Shown here one piece after another: positions 35,438-44,486 of a DNA stretch of 64,000 nt. The stretch lies in assembly GCA_016930075.1 (NCBI GenBank), contig JAFGHS010000036.1, forward strand, positions 1-64,000, written 5' to 3'. Below the pieces are notes generated by a model. It was not told where the DNA came from. It saw only the letters and a program-made list of their open reading frames with translations, and did not search any database. Within the stretch, counting starts at the first letter, position 1, and every line of letters begins with the position of its first letter. Both the position numbers and the translations under genes were made by a program. The stretch comes from Deltaproteobacteria bacterium. GTDB taxonomy: Bacteria > Desulfobacterota > Syntrophia > Syntrophales > JAFGHS01.

Positions 35438-36781
35438 ATGAAGAGATTTTGGATCGTATTACTATCGTTAGGCCTGATCGTGGCCTTCGGTACAACAGTG
35501 TTCGCCGCGGATGCCAAATTCAACGGCGAATTCAAAATGCAGGGCTGGTATAACAAGAATGCCTCCCTGATCGACCAGGATTCAACGGTCGGTTCATCTT
35601 ATCGCGGCTCGTCGGCGTTTTACACCCAGCGCCTGAGAATGGGAATCGACATCGAAGTCGCCAAAGGCCTCAAGCTCGGAACGCGTTTTGACGCCCTCGA
35701 AAGAAAATGGATGGCCGCAAGGAAAGCCGTACTTCCCAACAACGGCATTGCAACGACAGACAACGAACAGGAGAATATCGGGTTTGAAATCGCCTATGTT
35801 CAGTTCTTCCTGCCCTTCGGCATCATCACCGCCGGCAATGTGCCTGCGAGCCAGTTCGGCACGCCGTTTAACGATTACGTTGCCTATGACAACCCCATCA
35901 TCGCCTACACCTTCATGAAGGGCCCCTGGGTGATATCGGCATCGCTTAAGAAGAGTCAGGATGGCGTTGCGTATCCCGGCACCGCGATCGGCGGCGGGAC
36001 GGATTTCGACTCCGATTCCTACACCATGCAGGTTCAGAACAGATGGAAGACCGGTAATGCCGGCGCCCAGTTGACTTATGTCCGGAGCCGGACGTCATCT
36101 ACGGCCTACACGACCGACATCCCGTTCAGCGTTCTGTTCGTCAGGCAGAAACTCGGCAAGCTCTTTATCGAAGATGAAGCGCTTATCATCCTTGGCTTTC
36201 AAAAATATTTAGACATGGTCAATCCTGCCGCCACGGATGTGAAGAATGGTCTTAGCATCAGCAACTACTTCAACATCAATGTCGATCTGTCTCCTGCCAA
36301 GATCGGGTTCATGTTTGTTTACAGCCCGGGCGATGATCCTACGACCCTCGACAAAAGAGAAGGCGGCTACCACCAAACGCTGGGCAACGATAAGACCTTC
36401 AACCCCGCCCTCATCCTCTTCAACAATGATTACGTGACTTGGATGGGCGGCGGACCTGCCGGCAATGCCGTCGGTTTAACCACGCATTTCGACAATGTCT
36501 GGTTCTACCAGATCTATGGCGACTTCAACATAACCCCGAAACTGAATCTCGGTACATCCTTCACTTATGCCTATGCGGATGAGAAACCGTCTGCGGCCTA
36601 TATCGACAAAGACTATGGTTATGAATTGGACGTCACCATGAAGTACAAGATTTTCGCCAACCTGGAGTACATGATCGGCGCCGCCTATCTGTGGACCGGC
36701 GATTACTTCAAGGGCACCAACTCCAATGTGAAACTTTTCAACAACTACCTGATTACACACAAATTGACCTTGACCTTCTAA
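35438..36781 (+). CDS. Porin-like outer-membrane protein (paralogue 2)
   Basis: The 447-residue protein has a signal peptide (MKRFWIVLLSLGLIVAFGTT, cleavage likely after VFAADA) and a barrel made of amphipathic strands, ending KLTLTF. It shares strong blocks with the protein at 20042-21460: RGSSAFYTQRLRMG, GTRFDALERKWMAAR, GDDPTTLDKREG and AAYLWTGDYFKGTN. The strong AGGAGG site and the dedicated terminator at 36816-36848 suggest a highly expressed single gene. Its position next to acs, etf and por may reflect uptake of acids, but that is conjecture; the solute is unknown. Confidence 0.82.
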   Translation: MKRFWIVLLSLGLIVAFGTTVFAADAKFNGEFKMQGWYNKNASLIDQDSTVGSSYRGSSAFYTQRLRMGIDIEVAKGLKLGTRFDALERKWMAARKAVLPNNGIATTDNEQENIGFEIAYVQFFLPFGIITAGNVPASQFGTPFNDYVAYDNPIIAYTFMKGPWVISASLKKSQDGVAYPGTAIGGGTDFDSDSYTMQVQNRWKTGNAGAQLTYVRSRTSSTAYTTDIPFSVLFVRQKLGKLFIEDEALIILGFQKYLDMVNPAATDVKNGLSISNYFNINVDLSPAKIGFMFVYSPGDDPTTLDKREGGYHQTLGNDKTFNPALILFNNDYVTWMGGGPAGNAVGLTTHFDNVWFYQIYGDFNITPKLNLGTSFTYAYADEKPSAAYIDKDYGYELDVTMKYKIFANLEYMIGAAYLWTGDYFKGTNSNVKLFNNYLITHKLTLTF

Positions 36782-36815
36782 GAAAACCACCGGTCATAAG
36801 TTAGTTGCTGAAACG

Positions 36816-36848
36816 AAAAAGCCCCGGAGAGCAATCTCCGGGGCTTTT
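36816..36848 (+). terminator. Terminator after the second porin gene
   Basis: AAAAAGCCCCGGAGA pairs with TCTCCGGGGCTTTT around GCAA, giving a 14-base GC-rich stem with T-tail; it can act in both directions. Confidence 0.92.
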
Positions 36849-36907
36849 GACTATTCCCCCCCGCATGGCCCCATTCCTCCCCTTGACCGGCTCCGGATAA
36901 TTATGCT

Positions 36908-38656
36908 ATGAGGGCTAAACTGGCGTTGCCGCCGGAAATATCATGTTTAGAGGCTTTTTTCGCAATCAATAAAATATTCGGCAATCTGAGCGGCCTGAAG
37001 GCAGAACAAATCAAAAGAATCGGCCAGATTTACCGGCGGAGAGTACCTGCGGATCGCGTCGTTACACAGGAACTGGCCCGTCTGTTGACGGAAATTTCGC
37101 GGGAGATCAACCGCCAGATCGGGATATTGATCAGCCGCAGGGGAGAGATTGCCTATGTCATTGTCGGATCGCACCGGGACATCCTGATCCCCGATCTCAC
37201 GGACTTTCGGTCTTCTTCCATCCGCTTCAAGGGGCTTCGGTTGATTCACACACATTTGAATGGAGAGGCGTTGTCGTCGGATGATCTGACGGACCTGGCC
37301 TTGCTCCGCCTTGATCTTGTCTGCGCCCTCGATGTCGGTCAGGACGGTCTTCCCGGATTCGGTCATACGGCTTATCTTATTCCGGAAAATCCCGAGGGCA
37401 ATTTCTGGTCGATCTTGGAGCCCGTCAGGCCATCGGAGATGTCTCAGGATTTCAGCGCTTTCATTCAGGCCCTGGAGTCGGAATTCGCCGGAAAGCAAAG
37501 GACAAGGAAAGTCGATTCCACAGATCGGGCAATCCTGGTTCGCGTGGAGACGAATCCCCAATCCGACAGCGATGTCTCGATGAATGAATTAAAGGATTTG
37601 TGCCGTACCTGCGGTGTCGAGGTTTTTGACTGCGTCATTCAGCATCGGCATCAGGCCGATCCCCGCTATGTTTTGGGGAAAGGGAAATTGTCCGATCTGG
37701 TCATCCATGCCCTGCAGATCGGCGCCAACCTGCTCATTTTCGACCAGGAGCTGCATCCGGCCCAGGTGAGATCGATCACCGACTTTACCCAACTGAAAGT
37801 TATCGACCGCACCCAGGTCATCCTCGACATTTTTGCCCGGCGCGCCCAGAGCCGGGAGGGCAGGATTCAGGTGGAACTGGCCCAGTTGAAGTACCTTCTG
37901 CCCCGGCTGGTCATGAAAAACACGGCCATGTCCCGCTTAACCGGCGGCATCGGCGGCAGAGGACCGGGGGAAACAAAACTGCAGATCAACCGCCGCCTGG
38001 TTCGCGACCGCATCCACCATCTGGAGCAGGATTTGCGCGCCGTCGGGAAGGCGCGGGACCAGCGCCGCGTCAAGCGGGGAAAGACAGGGCTGCCGGTTGT
38101 CTCCATTGTCGGTTATACGAATGCGGGGAAGTCGACCCTTTTAAACACAATGACCAAGAGTGTTGTCCTGACGGAAGACCGCCTTTTCGCCACCCTCGAT
38201 CCCAAGAGCGCACGACTCCGTTTTCCGCAGGACACGGAGGTCGTGATTACGGATACGGTCGGATTTATCCGCGATCTGCCGCCGGACCTTTTTACGGCCT
38301 TCCGGGCAACCCTCGACGAACTTCAGGAGGCCGATGTGCTGTTGCATGTCATCGACGTGAGCAACCCGAATTTTGAAAATCATATCCGCGCCGTGGAAAC
38401 AATTCTGGAAGAGTTGGACCTCAATCATAAACCGCAGATTCGCGTTTTTAATAAGGAAGACCGCTTTCCCGATAAAGCCGTGCTGGAAAATCTCTGCCGG
38501 CGCTTTGATGCCGTTGCCATATCGGCGATGAATACGAAAACGCTGGCGGCGCTCATGGAGAAACTGGAATCAACGGTCAGAAGGAGCATGCCATCCGGTT
38601 ATGGAAAACAGGAACCCTTTGCTACGGGGAAATATACAGCCGATGCAGAACCATGA
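36908..38656 (+). CDS. hflX: Ribosome-associated GTPase HflX
   Basis: The 582-residue protein is the long form of HflX, a GTPase that binds and can split ribosomes. The N-terminal extension contains LKAEQIKRIGQIYRRRVPAD. The HflX-specific domain includes QHRHQADPRYVLGKGKLSDL, LIFDQELHPAQVRSI and the Gly-rich GGIGGRGPGETKLQINRRLV. The G domain has GYTNAGKSTLLNTM (G1), DTVGFIRDLP (G3) and NKED (G4). The ATG at 36908 has no good ribosome site and gives about 20 unfamiliar residues, so the true start may be slightly different. The end overlaps the next gene, linking it to the por operon. Confidence 0.93.
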   Translation: MRAKLALPPEISCLEAFFAINKIFGNLSGLKAEQIKRIGQIYRRRVPADRVVTQELARLLTEISREINRQIGILISRRGEIAYVIVGSHRDILIPDLTDFRSSSIRFKGLRLIHTHLNGEALSSDDLTDLALLRLDLVCALDVGQDGLPGFGHTAYLIPENPEGNFWSILEPVRPSEMSQDFSAFIQALESEFAGKQRTRKVDSTDRAILVRVETNPQSDSDVSMNELKDLCRTCGVEVFDCVIQHRHQADPRYVLGKGKLSDLVIHALQIGANLLIFDQELHPAQVRSITDFTQLKVIDRTQVILDIFARRAQSREGRIQVELAQLKYLLPRLVMKNTAMSRLTGGIGGRGPGETKLQINRRLVRDRIHHLEQDLRAVGKARDQRRVKRGKTGLPVVSIVGYTNAGKSTLLNTMTKSVVLTEDRLFATLDPKSARLRFPQDTEVVITDTVGFIRDLPPDLFTAFRATLDELQEADVLLHVIDVSNPNFENHIRAVETILEELDLNHKPQIRVFNKEDRFPDKAVLENLCRRFDAVAISAMNTKTLAALMEKLESTVRRSMPSGYGKQEPFATGKYTADAEP

Positions 38657-39224
38657 TTTTATGTATCAAGTGATCTGGCACGGCCGGGGCGGCCAGGGGG
38701 TCGTCGTCGCCTCTCAGATTCTGGCGGAATCGGCCTATTTGCAGGGATTCAAAGGCGTCACGTCGGCGCCGACCTTCGGTCCTGAGAGGCGGGGGGCGCC
38801 GGTGACGGCATCGACAAAAATCTCAACGGCGCCGATTCGGACATTCGCCCAGATTGATCACGCCGATTGCGCTGTCGTTCTTGATCCAACGCTGATAAAA
38901 AGCGTCGATATATGGGTGACCCTCAAAGAGGGAGGGATGGTCATCATGAACGCGCCCGTTGCGGAAGATTATGAAACAGCCGCGAATCCGGGCCTGAAGG
39001 TGGCTGTCATAGATGCCGCGGGGATCGCCTTAAAACATCATCTGATGCGGGAGGGCGCGCCCATCGTCAATACGCCGCTGTTGGGGGCTTTTGCCCGGGC
39101 GACCGGCCTTGTAACGATGGAATATCTTGAGATGGGTTTGAAATGGAAGCTATCCGGGACGGTGGCGGAGACAAATATTGCGGCATTGAGGGCAGCCTAC
39201 GCAGAAACGCGCCTGCTTTTTTAG
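38643..39224 (+). CDS. porG: 2-oxoacid:ferredoxin oxidoreductase gamma subunit
   Basis: The 193-residue protein carries the gamma-domain signature VIWHGRGGQGVVVASQILAE and TFGPERRGAPVTASTKIS, typical of PorG/KorC subunits of pyruvate or 2-ketoacid ferredoxin oxidoreductases. With the three following genes it forms a gamma-delta-alpha-beta operon, the order of archaeal-type PorGDAB. The ATG at 38643 overlaps the hflX end by 14 bases and follows GGGGAAA; an upstream in-frame ATG at 38601 would overlap by 56 bases. The complex oxidises a 2-oxoacid with CoA to acyl-CoA and CO2, reducing ferredoxin, or works in reverse as a synthase. Confidence 0.9.
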   Translation: MQNHDFMYQVIWHGRGGQGVVVASQILAESAYLQGFKGVTSAPTFGPERRGAPVTASTKISTAPIRTFAQIDHADCAVVLDPTLIKSVDIWVTLKEGGMVIMNAPVAEDYETAANPGLKVAVIDAAGIALKHHLMREGAPIVNTPLLGAFARATGLVTMEYLEMGLKWKLSGTVAETNIAALRAAYAETRLLF

Positions 39225-39235
39225 TGAGGATTCAA

Positions 39236-39529
39236 ATGGAAGACAAAGATCATCATATTTCGGCCATGTGCAAGCCTGCCCCCGGAGAGGCGGGCAAAAC
39301 CGGCGATTGGCGCGACGTGCGGCCCGTCATCAATCACGAAAAATGCACGCCGTTTATTAAAAAAAAGCCGTCCTGTTTTCTCTGCTGGCTCTACTGCCCG
39401 GAAGGCGTCATACGGGATACAATCCCTGTTCAAATCGACCTCGATTATTGCAAGGGCTGCGGGATATGCGCCGAGGAATGTCCCGTGGGCGCCATTACCA
39501 TGGTGAGCGAGGGCAAACATGACGGATAA
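39236..39529 (+). CDS. porD: 2-oxoacid:ferredoxin oxidoreductase delta subunit (ferredoxin-like)
   Basis: The 97-residue protein is a two-cluster 4Fe-4S subunit: a first Cys group around CTPFIKKKPSCFLCWLYCPE and a second classical CKGCGICAEECPVGAI. The length agrees with PorD. The ATG at 39236 follows GTGAGGATTCAA; the frame is open further upstream but that part overlaps porG. It transfers electrons from the catalytic subunits to soluble ferredoxin. Its last 11 bases overlap the alpha subunit start. Confidence 0.92.
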   Translation: MEDKDHHISAMCKPAPGEAGKTGDWRDVRPVINHEKCTPFIKKKPSCFLCWLYCPEGVIRDTIPVQIDLDYCKGCGICAEECPVGAITMVSEGKHDG

Positions 39530-40736
39530 CTGTCAAATTCTTACGGGGAATCAGGCCGCGGCCATAGGGGTGAAACTCAGCGGGGTGCAGGTCGTTTCGG
39601 CTTATCCCATTACGCCCCAGACATCATTGACGGAAACGCTTTCCCAGTATATCGAAGGGGGCGAGTTGGAAGCCGAATATGTCAGGGTTGAAAGCGAGCA
39701 CTCGGCCATGACGGTGTGTATCGCCGCATCGACAGTGGGCGCCCGTGTGTTTACGTCCACCAGTTCCCACGGCTTGCTCTACATGCACGAACAGCTCCAT
39801 TGGGCCGCCGGATCCCGCCTGCCTGTCGTCATGTGCTGCGTCAACCGCGGCGTCGGCGCACCCTGGTCGATTTTCAACGATCAGCAGGATTCCATCGCCC
39901 AGCGCGACACGGGCTGGATACAAATCTACTGCCGGGACAATCAGGAGATCATCGATACGGTCATTCAGGCTTACCGGATCGCCGAAGCGGTTTATGCGCC
40001 CGTCATGGTCTGTTACGACGGCTTTGTCCTGTCCCATACGACCATGCCCGTCGAGGTGCCGGACGAAGAAGCTGTGCGGGCGTTTCTGCCGCCCTATAAA
40101 CCCCATACGATTCTTGATCCCCACGACCCGAGGAATATCAATCCCGTCATTTTCCCCTGGCGCAGGATGGATGCGGAAGGATGTCTGCGCGACGGGTATA
40201 TGGAACTCCGATACAAGCTGCAAAAGGCCCTGGAAGAGGCCAAGCCGGTCATAGCTGATGTGAGCCGTGCATATGGCCGTATTTTCGGGCGCGACCACGG
40301 GGGCTTTCTCTGGCAATATCGACTGGACGATGCCGACGTGATCCTGGCCGGCATGGGATCCATCGCCACGGAGGCAACTATGGCGACAGACATGCTCCGG
40401 AAGGAAGGCATCAAGGCAGGGGTGTTGGGGATCCGTCTTTACCGGCCCTTCCCGCGTGAAGAGATCAGAGAGGCCATCGGCAATATCAAGGCCAAAGCCC
40501 TCCTGATTTTCGAGAAGGACATCAGCTATGGCTATGAGGGCGCCCTGTGTTCCGATGTGAAGGCAGCCCTGTATGGATCAGCCGTGCAGCCGCCGATCCA
40601 TGATTTCATTTGCGGCCTTGGCGGCAGAGACGTGAAGGCGTCGGAAATAGCAGACGGCGTGAAAGCGTCTCTGAATACGGTGGATGAGGGCGATTCCCGC
40701 CCGCAGACGATTTGGCTCAACTGCCGCAAAGGATAG
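39519..40736 (+). CDS. porA: 2-oxoacid:ferredoxin oxidoreductase alpha subunit
   Basis: The 405-residue protein is the PorA-type alpha subunit: GNQAAAIGVKLSGVQVVSAY then PITPQTSLTETLSQYIEGGE, VRVESEHSAMTVCIAASTVG, TSTSSHGLLYMHEQLHWAAG, and the C-terminal transketolase-like domain (VILAGMGSIATEATMATDML, VLGIRLYRPFP). It provides part of the thiamine diphosphate and substrate pocket. The ATG follows GAGGGCAAAC and overlaps porD. The subunit order and the beta subunit sequence favour pyruvate as substrate, but 2-ketoisovalerate-type enzymes share this layout. Confidence 0.93.
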   Translation: MTDNCQILTGNQAAAIGVKLSGVQVVSAYPITPQTSLTETLSQYIEGGELEAEYVRVESEHSAMTVCIAASTVGARVFTSTSSHGLLYMHEQLHWAAGSRLPVVMCCVNRGVGAPWSIFNDQQDSIAQRDTGWIQIYCRDNQEIIDTVIQAYRIAEAVYAPVMVCYDGFVLSHTTMPVEVPDEEAVRAFLPPYKPHTILDPHDPRNINPVIFPWRRMDAEGCLRDGYMELRYKLQKALEEAKPVIADVSRAYGRIFGRDHGGFLWQYRLDDADVILAGMGSIATEATMATDMLRKEGIKAGVLGIRLYRPFPREEIREAIGNIKAKALLIFEKDISYGYEGALCSDVKAALYGSAVQPPIHDFICGLGGRDVKASEIADGVKASLNTVDEGDSRPQTIWLNCRKG

Positions 40737-40741
40737 AATAA

Positions 40742-41641
40742 ATGGGTGAGAATATATTTAAGATTGATGAAAGAGAATATATCCTGCCGGGGAGCCGGGC
40801 CTGCCAGGGCTGCGGCCTGTCGCTTGCGTACCGGCATGCCTTGAAGGCCCTGGGGCAAAATACGATTCTTACCATTCCGGCAAGCTGTCTCACCGTGCTG
40901 CATGGTTTGTATCCCATTACATCCGTCGAGATTCCCTGTCTTAACTGCACCTTTGCCAGTACGGCCGCTTCGGCCTCCGGTTTGGTTGCCGGCCTGAAGG
41001 CCATCAAGCGCACCGGTTTGACTGTCGTGGCCGTGGCCGGAGATGGAGGGACTTACGACATCGGCATTCAGGCCTTAAGCGGCGCAGCGGAAAGAGGGAC
41101 GGATTTCATCTTTGTCTGTTATGACAACGAAGGCTATATGAACACGGGAACACAGCGTTCCAGCGCCACGCCGCCGGGCGCCCTGACGACGACCACGCCG
41201 GTTTTAACCAAGCTGGAACCGAAGAAAGACATGCTGAAGATCATGGAGGCCCACAGCCTGCCTTACATCGCTTCCGTGAATCCTTCCTATCCCCGGGATC
41301 TCTATGAAAAGTTTACGAAGGCGAAGTTATTCAAGGGGACAAGATATATTCAAATATACGCCCCGTGTCCGCCCGGCTGGGCCTATCTGCCCAAGGATAC
41401 GGTCAAAATCGGGAGAATGGCCGTAGAGACGGGAATATGCGTCCTGTTTGAAATTGAAAACGGCCGATTCCGTTTTACGGGCCGCAGCAAGGTTTTGGCA
41501 AAGAAAGGCAAGCGCCTCTCCGTTGCCGATTATCTGGATGCGCAAGGCCGCTTCAGACAAATGTCCCGGGATCAGGCCGTGCAACTCCAGCAGTCCGTCG
41601 ATGAAAAGTGGGAGGAATACGTCAGACGGGCGGTTGAATAA
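40742..41641 (+). CDS. porB: 2-oxoacid:ferredoxin oxidoreductase beta subunit
   Basis: The 299-residue protein is the thiamine-diphosphate subunit. It has GSRACQGCGLSLAYRHAL near the N-terminus (a CxxC for the intra-subunit cluster, with further Cys in EIPCLNC), the ThDP motif VAVAGDGGTYDIGIQALSGA and FVCYDNEGYMNTGTQRSSAT. The last motif, with N-E-(A/G)-Y-M-N-T-G-x-Q-R-S, is typical of pyruvate oxidoreductases. It ends the operon, five bases after porA; no terminator is obvious, but a palindromic repeat follows at 41647. Confidence 0.94.
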   Translation: MGENIFKIDEREYILPGSRACQGCGLSLAYRHALKALGQNTILTIPASCLTVLHGLYPITSVEIPCLNCTFASTAASASGLVAGLKAIKRTGLTVVAVAGDGGTYDIGIQALSGAAERGTDFIFVCYDNEGYMNTGTQRSSATPPGALTTTTPVLTKLEPKKDMLKIMEAHSLPYIASVNPSYPRDLYEKFTKAKLFKGTRYIQIYAPCPPGWAYLPKDTVKIGRMAVETGICVLFEIENGRFRFTGRSKVLAKKGKRLSVADYLDAQGRFRQMSRDQAVQLQQSVDEKWEEYVRRAVE

Positions 41642-41646
41642 AATTT

Positions 41647-41696
41647 TGGGGACAGATTTCAAATCTGTCCCCAGCAATCTCAGGAATCTGTCCCCA
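41647..41696. repeat. REP-like palindrome with an extra half copy
   Basis: TGGGGACAGATTT and AAATCTGTCCCCA form a perfect 13-base palindrome around one C (41647-41673), followed by a half unit AATCTGTCCCCA (41685-41696). It lies between the convergent porB and waaA genes. Confidence 0.9.
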
Positions 41697-41709
41697 GCTC
41701 ATGAGGCGA

Positions 41710-43020
41710 TCAACCTTGTGATGCTTTATGGGAAAGGCTTTGCATGATAAGGCCGGTATATTTTTCCGCCGCGCCCTTGTTTGCAATGATGACTTCACGT
41801 CCCTTTTCTTCTAACGCGGCAAGCACCGTTTGATCTTGTATCAGCCTGACCATTCTTTCAAACAGTTCGTTGCCGTCACGGATGGTGATGCCGGCGCCCG
41901 ATGCCTCGAGGAGTGTTTTTTCATCCTGAAAGTCCTCCATGTGGGGCCCGAAGAAAACAACCTTGCCCCATGCCGCGGGCTCCAGGATATTCTGTCCGCC
42001 TTTGGGAACGAGGCTGCCCCCGCAATAAACCATCGCGGCCAGACTGTAAATTCTGAAGAGTTCCCCGATGACGTCCACGATAATGACCTTTTCGGTGGTG
42101 CGCCTTTTCCCGCCGTTGATTTCGCTCATCATGATGATGTCTTCCAGCCCCTCTTTTTGTGCCATGACGGCAACCGCCTGCGCCCTTTCCGGGTGCCGCG
42201 GGACCGAGATGAGTTTGAAATCCGGATAGACATTGAGGAGTTTTTTGTAAACGCTCAGGATAACCTGCTCCTCTCCGTCATGCGTACTTCCCGCCACCAG
42301 AACTTTTTCGCCCGTCCTGATATCGAGTTTTTCGGAAATCATCTTCTGCAAATCCGGCGAGGCTTTCGCGGCAAAGCTGTCGTATTTGGCGTTGCCGAAA
42401 ACATGGATGCGGGACGGGGACAAACCGAGGTCGATCAGGCGCCGGGCATCGGTGTCGGAAATGACGCCTGCAACGTCAATCTTGTCGAGGACAGGCATCC
42501 AGAAGAAACGGGTCATGGCATAGCGCCTGAACGAGCGGGGCGAAATGCGTCCGTTGACGAGGACTATTTTTACCGACCTTTTATGACATGCACGGATGAA
42601 ATTGGGCCACAGTTCCGTCTCGATCATGGCAAATACGTCGGGTTTCACCAAAGCGATGACCTTCCTCACCACAAAAGGGATGTCGAGGGGGAAGTACACC
42701 ATGGCGGTCGCTTCCGTAATCATTTTCTCGGCCATTTCCCGGCCTGTTTCCGTGCTGGTGGAAAGAACGATGCAGGCCCCGGGCAAACGCGATCTGAGAT
42801 TGACGACAACTGGCGCAGCGGCCGTTACTTCGCCGACCGATACGGCATGAATCCATATCCTCGGCGAACCCCTCATCACCGTTATGCTGCCGGGTGGAAT
42901 CAAACCGAACTTCTGGCCGAGGCTTTTCCGGTACTTGCCGGTCAGGAGCATGCGCAAAAGGTAATAAGGGAGAAGCAACAGGGCAGCAATAGCAAGAATG
43001 ATGTTATATAAGAAATACAT
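41710..43020 (-). CDS. waaA: 3-deoxy-D-manno-octulosonic acid (Kdo) transferase
   Basis: The 436-residue protein is the membrane-associated glycosyltransferase that adds Kdo to lipid A. It begins with one N-terminal membrane helix (NIILAIAALLLLPYYLLRML), has the family's catalytic region WIHAVSVGEVTAAAPVV with the proposed base Glu, DIPFVVRKVIALVKPDVF, NGRISPRSFRRY and the donor-binding GTHDGEEQ-like GSTHDGEEQVIL and YCGGSLVPKGGQNILEPAAW. Its presence shows the organism makes LPS. It stands alone, convergent with porB and divergent from rpe. Confidence 0.95.
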   Translation of the reverse strand: MYFLYNIILAIAALLLLPYYLLRMLLTGKYRKSLGQKFGLIPPGSITVMRGSPRIWIHAVSVGEVTAAAPVVVNLRSRLPGACIVLSTSTETGREMAEKMITEATAMVYFPLDIPFVVRKVIALVKPDVFAMIETELWPNFIRACHKRSVKIVLVNGRISPRSFRRYAMTRFFWMPVLDKIDVAGVISDTDARRLIDLGLSPSRIHVFGNAKYDSFAAKASPDLQKMISEKLDIRTGEKVLVAGSTHDGEEQVILSVYKKLLNVYPDFKLISVPRHPERAQAVAVMAQKEGLEDIIMMSEINGGKRRTTEKVIIVDVIGELFRIYSLAAMVYCGGSLVPKGGQNILEPAAWGKVVFFGPHMEDFQDEKTLLEASGAGITIRDGNELFERMVRLIQDQTVLAALEEKGREVIIANKGAAEKYTGLIMQSLSHKASQG

Positions 43021-43209
43021 AAACGGTGTCCATTCCGCCCCTTTGAGATATGGCGGCGATCATGTGCTTTTTTACCTGGCCTGTCAAGCCTTTTTCGATG
43101 ACCGGAGCCGACGGGATGACCTTGATGAAGCATGTGTAAATACTACAAAAGATTGACAAAGCATCCTCAAAAGTGTAAGGGTTGGACACAGGATGTGGCA
43201 GCGGCATGC

Positions 43210-43257
43210 CTGGGCAGAAATGGAGGCAGATTTGAAATCAGTCCCCATTCCTGCCCC
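43210..43257. repeat. REP-like palindrome, diverged long copy
   Basis: GCAGATTTGAAATCAGTCCCC forms the core, and the arms extend outward imperfectly through GGGCAG...CTGCCC. It lies in the gap between waaA and rpe, about 30 bases before the rpe ribosome site. Confidence 0.65.
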
Positions 43258-43289
43258 ACCCTCATTAAATAATATTTTAAGGGAAACTC

Positions 43290-43949
43290 ATGATGAAAAA
43301 AATTGCGCCGTCGATACTGTCCGCCGATTTCAGCAGGCTGGGCGAGGAAATCAGGGCCGTGGAAAAGGCCGGGGCCGATTGGATCCATATTGATGTCATG
43401 GACGGCCATTTCGTTCCCAATATCACGATCGGGCCGCCGGTTGTCGCATCCTTAAGAAAGGCGACGACGCTGCCGTTTGACGTTCATTTGATGATTGAAA
43501 CACCGGATAAGTACATCAAGGCCTTTGCCGACGCGGGGAGCGACGTCATCACGGTTCATGCGGAAGCGGCTGTACATTTACATCGCACCGTGGGCTTTAT
43601 CCGTGAAGCGGGCGCCAAGGCAGGCGTGACGATCAACCCGGCAACACCCCTGGTGACGATCGAACCGATTCTTCCCGACTGCGACCTGCTTTTGCTCATG
43701 TCCGTCAATCCGGGTTTCGGCGGTCAGAAATTTATCAGGAGCAGTCTTGAGAAAATCAGGGAAGCCCGCAAGCTCATCGACCGGATCGCTCCGGCCGTCC
43801 TGCTTGAAGTGGATGGCGGCGTCACCCTGGATAACATACAATCGATCGCCGGGGCCGGCGCCGACGTCATGGTCGCCGGGGCCGCCGTTTTCGGGAGCGG
43901 CGATTATACGGAAACGATCAAGGTCATGAAGGAAAAGATACGAGGATAA
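43290..43949 (+). CDS. rpe: Ribulose-phosphate 3-epimerase
   Basis: The 219-residue TIM-barrel enzyme of the pentose phosphate pathway interconverts ribulose 5-phosphate and xylulose 5-phosphate. Family motifs are complete: APSILSADFSRLGEE, IHIDVMDGHFVPNITIGPPV with catalytic Asp and metal His, LMSVNPGFGGQKFI and LLEVDGGVTLDNI with the second catalytic Asp. Two ATG codons are in tandem (43290 and 43293) after AAGGGAAACTC; either is possible. A NYN-domain gene follows 12 bases later, so the two form a unit. Confidence 0.97.
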   Translation: MMKKIAPSILSADFSRLGEEIRAVEKAGADWIHIDVMDGHFVPNITIGPPVVASLRKATTLPFDVHLMIETPDKYIKAFADAGSDVITVHAEAAVHLHRTVGFIREAGAKAGVTINPATPLVTIEPILPDCDLLLLMSVNPGFGGQKFIRSSLEKIREARKLIDRIAPAVLLEVDGGVTLDNIQSIAGAGADVMVAGAAVFGSGDYTETIKVMKEKIRG

Positions 43950-43961
43950 CGGCAGGGGCGT

Positions 43962-44483
43962 GTGCATATCATTGTTGACGGCTATAATATGATCAGGCAA
44001 TCGGATGCGCTCAAACGTGCCGAAAAACAAAGCCTCGAGACGGGGCGCCATGCGCTCATCCGGCTGGTTTCGCTATATAAAACAAAGAAGGGGCATAAGC
44101 TGACGGTCGTATTTGACGGGTGGGTAAACGGATCTCCTGCTGAAGAACGTGAATTTTCATCAGGCATTGATATTATTTATTCCAAGCTGGGGGAAAAGGC
44201 GGACGATGTGATTAAAAGAATCGCCCGAACATCAGGAGAAGAGGTTGTCGTCGTTACGTCGGACCGTGATATTAGGGCTTCCGTCGAACGAAAAGAAGGC
44301 GTTGTTATTTCACCCCGGGAGTTTGAAGCAAGAATCAAGGCCGCTCAAGATGGATGGAATGCATTCATGGGTCGCAAAGACGACGAAAATAACGAATCTC
44401 CCGTTGGCCTCAGCAAGAGAGGTCCCGCAAAGCGTCTTTCCCGTAAACAGAAAAACGATCAGGCCCGATTGAAAAAATTGTAG
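43962..44483 (+). CDS. NYN-domain protein (YacP-like, DUF901)
   Basis: The 173-residue protein begins (V)HIIVDGYNMIRQSDALKRAE, the acidic first motif of the YacP/NYN family, a PIN-like nuclease fold. KLTVVFDGW and VVVVTSDRDIRASVERKEGV complete the acidic active site. The C-terminus is basic (RLSRKQKNDQARLKKL), consistent with RNA binding. The family includes Rae1/YacP, a ribosome-associated mRNA endonuclease in Bacillus; function in this organism is inferred. The start is the GTG at 43962 after CAGGGGC. It lies 12 bases after rpe and is tail-to-tail with holA, three bases apart. Confidence 0.85.
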   Translation: MHIIVDGYNMIRQSDALKRAEKQSLETGRHALIRLVSLYKTKKGHKLTVVFDGWVNGSPAEEREFSSGIDIIYSKLGEKADDVIKRIARTSGEEVVVVTSDRDIRASVERKEGVVISPREFEARIKAAQDGWNAFMGRKDDENNESPVGLSKRGPAKRLSRKQKNDQARLKKL

Positions 44484-44486
44484 GGA

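Noticed and set aside
41830-43011. A 393-codon plus-strand open frame opposite waaA
   Set aside because: Antisense shadow of a well-supported Kdo transferase gene; the translation resembles no family.
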